Shown here in pieces: positions 60,339-64,000 of a stretch of 64,000 nt of DNA. Where the stretch lies: the NCBI RefSeq assembly GCF_030704535.1, contig NC_081821.1:4913001-4977000 (forward strand), read 5' to 3'. This stretch comes from Vitis vinifera. Lineage: Eukaryota; Streptophyta; Magnoliopsida; Vitales; Vitaceae. The position numbers and the translations under genes were made by a program. Positions within the stretch are counted from its first letter, which is position 1; each line of letters begins with the position of its first letter. The notes beneath the pieces are model-generated. The model worked only from the letters and a program-made list of their open reading frames with translations, made no database searches and was not told the DNA's origin.

Positions 60339-62960
60339 CTATACATCATATGAAGATGATTTCTTGTCATGCTGAAACCATTCTGTCGATGTAGAAGTGC
60401 TATCCAAAGGCCCCGTCATTTCAGTTACCATGGATTCACCCTTGTGGATATTTTGTGGTACATGACTGAAAGGTAGAAAAGATGTTCTGAAATGTTCTAA
60501 CTCCTTTGTTACTTCTTTCATGGTGGGTCTTTCCTTTCCTTTGAAGTGCAAGCATCGACTTGCAAGGTTAGCAACGGCTAAGATCTCATCTTTTCCTCCC
60601 TCCTTCATAACACGATTATCAATGATATCGAATAGACGACCTTGTTCCAGTGACGATGTAAAATATGCAACCAAGCTTCTTTCTTCTTCCGATCTTGTTG
60701 AAGGAATTGGCTTCTGACCGGTTAACAATTCAACAAGGACAACGCCAAAACTATAGACATCACTTTTTTCAGTAAAGTGATTTGTTACAAAATATTCTGG
60801 ATCTAAGTAGCCAAAGGTTCCTTGTACGAGGGTGGTCAAGTGGGTTTGACCTAAAGAGACCGACCTTGATATTCCAAAATCAGATACTTTTGCTTTATAT
60901 TTATCATCTAAAAGTATGTTTGAAGACTTAATATCTCTATGATATATGGGTACGGAAGATGCTGAATGCAAATATGTAATTGCATCGGCAACTTCAGCTG
61001 CTATTTGCAATCGCATCTCCCATGAAAATGGAAATTCATTGTTCTTATCATGGATAAGCTGGAAGAGAGTTCCATTAGAGATGAACTCAAACACTAATAG
61101 AGGAACCTCGGTTTCTAAGCAACAACCCAATAACTTCATTATATTTCTATGATTTATTTGTGATAAAATCATAATCTCATTAATGAATTGCTCCAATTGG
61201 TCTTCATCAACTATCTTTGATTTTTTAATAGCCACGATTTTTCCATCAATTAACATACCTTTATATACAGTTCCTTGTCCTCCTTGCCCAAGAATTCGAT
61301 TCTTGTTGAAGTTTTCCGTTGCTATTGCCAATTCTTCTGAAGAGAAAATTTTTGTCTTCTCAACAGCAATCCTATCCGAAGACATTTCTTGTTGCAACAA
61401 TAAACCACCATTTCGTTTAAAGAAATGTTCTTTGCGCTTGATAACCCTTTGTTTCTTTATAAATTTATACAACCAGCATGAACCAATAATTAGAAATACC
61501 GATCCTCCTATCCCAAAGCTGAGACCTGCAAGGTAAAAAAATAATGAATGAAAATTACTTTACTTGAATATATATTTATATAGAGTTAGCAATAGAAGGG
61601 AAAATGCTTTAGTACCATCAAGAAAAAATATTGTCACATGTCATATGGAACCATGGATCATTATACTATAATTCATGTTAATTTGAATTTGCCCTTGTTC
61701 TTGATTTTCGCAATAACCAAACCCTAGATCCATAATTTGGTTTTGTCCCATGACACATGTCATGGTTTTTGCATCATCTGCCTCTTTATAATCAGAATAA
61801 ATAAATATTTGAAATCAGGGGACCTTAAATCATGAATTAACTATGCCAAAAGAAAAAGCTTGAGTATCAACCCATTGTTCAAGGAAATAGGATCAATTTC
61901 AAAATATCATGAGAAAATCAGTATTACCTAGAATCAAAGGCTTTGGAGAAGTGGATGAAGTTGAAGTTGAACCTCTAACCACGCAAGAGAAACTGCCATC
62001 GGCTTCCTTGCGACATTCGGCGCAGTTCTTGCATACTTCCGGAACTAAGATAAGGAATAAAATATACATAATTTGAAAATGTCACCATCTTTTGTAATTG
62101 TAAGCAAATCATGAATAAGACTATGGGATTGAGTTGTGCATACCTTGACAAGCATGGGGTCGATAAGGGTTGCCTTCCTCGTAAGGCAGACAGGAGCAAT
62201 TGTAGTAAGTATAATTTCCCACTTCCGCTCCGTTCAATGTGTTCTTCTGACACTGACTGCCCTCTACTGCTTCTTCTATCATCCAGGTCAGTTCGATTGA
62301 AGCCCAAGATTGCTGGGGAGAGGCTTGATCCGTTGAGAATCCGTTTCCCAAGGCAGCAAACGTACAAGGCGACTCACTGCTCAAATAAGAAGTAGCAGTA
62401 GTATTTAGACGGAAAAAATTGAGGTTAGATGGGATTGTGGCTTGGCAGCAGTTGATGCCAAAGCAACCACCATTACCAACAAAATTGTTACTTGTATTCT
62501 GGCAAAAGGACGAGCAGCCCGCCAAGGTAACCCCACTGCGGGTGACGAGGACAGCGTTCCCACACCCTATCACCCTCAAACTATTGCGTTCTGCAGAGAA
62601 AAAGAAGGGGGTTTCTTTCAAGTCGATGCTGTCCCACGTCCGGTTGGTCTCCTCCTGGTTTTGGCAGTAGGCAGGCATGGGAGTTTGAACTGAAACAGTT
62701 TGGTATTCCACTGAAATCTGCTGCACCTCCAGATTGATCCTCGGATGACTCAAGAGGGGTGTTGGGAAAGAAGAAGAACTGTTGCAGCTGATGGCGAACC
62801 ATTCGTTATAGTAGCAGTCCTTGCCTACGCCGAAAGGGTAGGGGATGGAGTAGTTTCCGCAGCGATCTTCGCAGCCTGGTTTAGCCGAAGATGGAGCAGC
62901 TGCCGATGCTTGTGTCAAGCATAGTATCGAGATGAGATGGAGCAACAGTGACCCAATCAT
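60339..62960 (-). CDS. Wall-associated receptor kinase-like (WAKL) protein
   Basis: This is a plasma-membrane receptor-like kinase of the WAK/WAKL family. Exons 62960-62144, 62044-61928 and 61525-60339 give 706 residues with frame kept. In order there is a signal peptide ([20 protein letters not shown]), a Cys-rich GUB_WAK_bind domain ([20 protein letters not shown]) that in the family contacts cell-wall pectin, and a WAK-associated part with [14 protein letters not shown] and [18 protein letters not shown] short Cys motif follows ([19 protein letters not shown]), too small for a full EGF domain. A transmembrane helix lies at about 313-333 ([19 protein letters not shown]). The Ser/Thr kinase has GQGGQGTV (391-398), AIKK (Lys412), HRDIKSSN (Asp509), DFG (527-529) and [10 protein letters not shown], so it appears active. 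The intron pattern and layout fit WAKL genes. No neighbouring paralogue is in the window, though these genes usually cluster. Confidence 0.92.
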
Positions 62961-64000
62961 TGTTCCTTGTGTAATTTAACTCCATGGAAGCTCAATGTTC
63001 CCTTTTTTTTATAAGTGGGGATTGCAGGAAGAGAAATTTCCGAGAAGGAGATGTGGTTAGGCCCACAGAGGTGAAAGTCTACCCCTCATATTTGAACTTC
63101 TGGATCTAAGTTCTGGCATTTGGTCAAACGACGGAATTCATTTGAATACCTGACTTCAACAGAAATGTTGATTTCTTAACCTTAAGGGCCACTCCTTCCA
63201 GTCCCAGGGCGGTCCTTCGAAAAATTGAGCATGGGAATTGGCCCACCATCTGCCACTCGTCATTCATCCATTTTTCCACTTTACTCTTTGAAAAATACTA
63301 ACTTGAGTTTCAGCCTTGACCCACGACTAGCCATCACTTTCACATTTCAAGGGGTGCGTGCACAAATAGAATGGTTCAAAAATATAATTTTGGATTTCAA
63401 CTTGCCCATTTGACCTGGCCGCTCATAATTTTAGAGAGTATGACCACCACGTGAAAATGTGGTTTTTTATTCCATGATATTTGGAAGTACTTTACCAACA
63501 AAAGATATCTTAGATTTTTCTTATTTTTTGGGTCGGTTTTTCAAACGATTTTTAGCATGATTCTTTTATTTTATTTAATTTAGAGAAAATCATGTAAAAA
63601 TAAACTATCTAAAAATAGAATTTTTTTTTTTTAAAAAAATTTACTTTTCAAAACACATGTTAAAACAAGAAAAATAATTCCATAAACATGGATTTTAATA
63701 GTAATAATAATTAAAATTTCAATATCACCCTCCAATCATTCTCTCTTAATGATAAACCTTTTTTTTTCTTTTTTTTTTCTTTTCATATTTAATTGTTTGT
63801 GGATATTTAAAATTAAATAATAATATATATTAGAAATAATTAATGGAAAAAAATTAATATAAAAATAAATAATTTAGAAGTTTAGGATATGAGATTTTAT
63901 ATATTCATGTTAAATAAAATATTTATTTATTTAATAAATCTTATAATATATAAATTAAATAAATATATCTTTATTATATTATTTATATATTTTTTTAATT
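62961..64000. other. Upstream region of the WAKL gene to the window end
   Basis: It contains the WAKL promoter (no clear TATA box) and, beyond about 63.5 kb, very AT-rich DNA with many ttta/aata words. No gene or element could be supported. Confidence 0.5.

Noticed and set aside
16-63990. tRNA, rRNA, CRISPR or operon-like structures
   Set aside because: No cloverleaf with proper A and B boxes was found other than the SINE, and no regularly spaced short repeats with unique spacers. The coding minisatellite and the intron array are contiguous repeats without spacers.

Overview
The window is nuclear DNA from a flowering plant, a dicot and most likely grapevine (Vitis) or a close relative. The evidence is AT-rich intergenic DNA, GT-AG introns of up to 4 kb filled with L1-type LINE remains, plant-only gene families (early nodulin-like phytocyanin, MIZ1/DUF617, wall-associated kinase-like, chloroplast CYP28, KIN-8B), and telo-box and site II (TGGGCC) promoter motifs. 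The species call rests on my recollection of grape gene and LINE sequences, not on a search.

Layout: (1) 1-3.1 kb, AT-rich DNA with MITE-like repeats. (2) 3.27-4.60 kb (+), a CYP28-type thylakoid-lumen cyclophilin. (3) 4.96-15.00 kb (-), an ILP1/NIPA-type C3HC zinc-finger protein in seven exons, with a 14-residue tandem repeat and a LINE remnant in its largest intron. (4) 15.69-16.34 kb (+), an early nodulin-like phytocyanin divergent from ILP1. (5) 16.96-21.0 kb (+), PNO1 copy 1. (6) 22.9-31.56 kb (-), a DEAD-box RNA helicase of the HAS1/RH51 type in 12 exons. (7) 31.8-36.9 kb (+), PNO1 copy 2, divergent from the helicase. (8) 39.36-43.2 kb (+), a KIN-8B kinesin. (9) 47.28-48.09 kb (-), a MIZ1-domain (DUF617) gene. 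(10) 49.13-57.04 kb (-), DR1 (NC2-beta) in five exons with very long introns carrying a hAT MITE, a tRNA-derived SINE and LINE tails. (11) 60.34-62.96 kb (-), a WAK-like receptor kinase. The multi-exon models were built by hand from splice signals and reading-frame continuity.

Three genes (PNO1 twice and the HAS1-type helicase) belong to ribosome biogenesis, and PNO1 copy 2 shares a short telo-box-bearing divergent promoter with the helicase. The most notable signal is the PNO1 pair. The introns and UTRs have diverged strongly, yet a 707-bp block covering almost the whole CDS differs at one base, which points to recent gene conversion. I see no operon-like or defence-like system and nothing that needs an undescribed biological system; the rest is ordinary plant gene space with degraded transposons.
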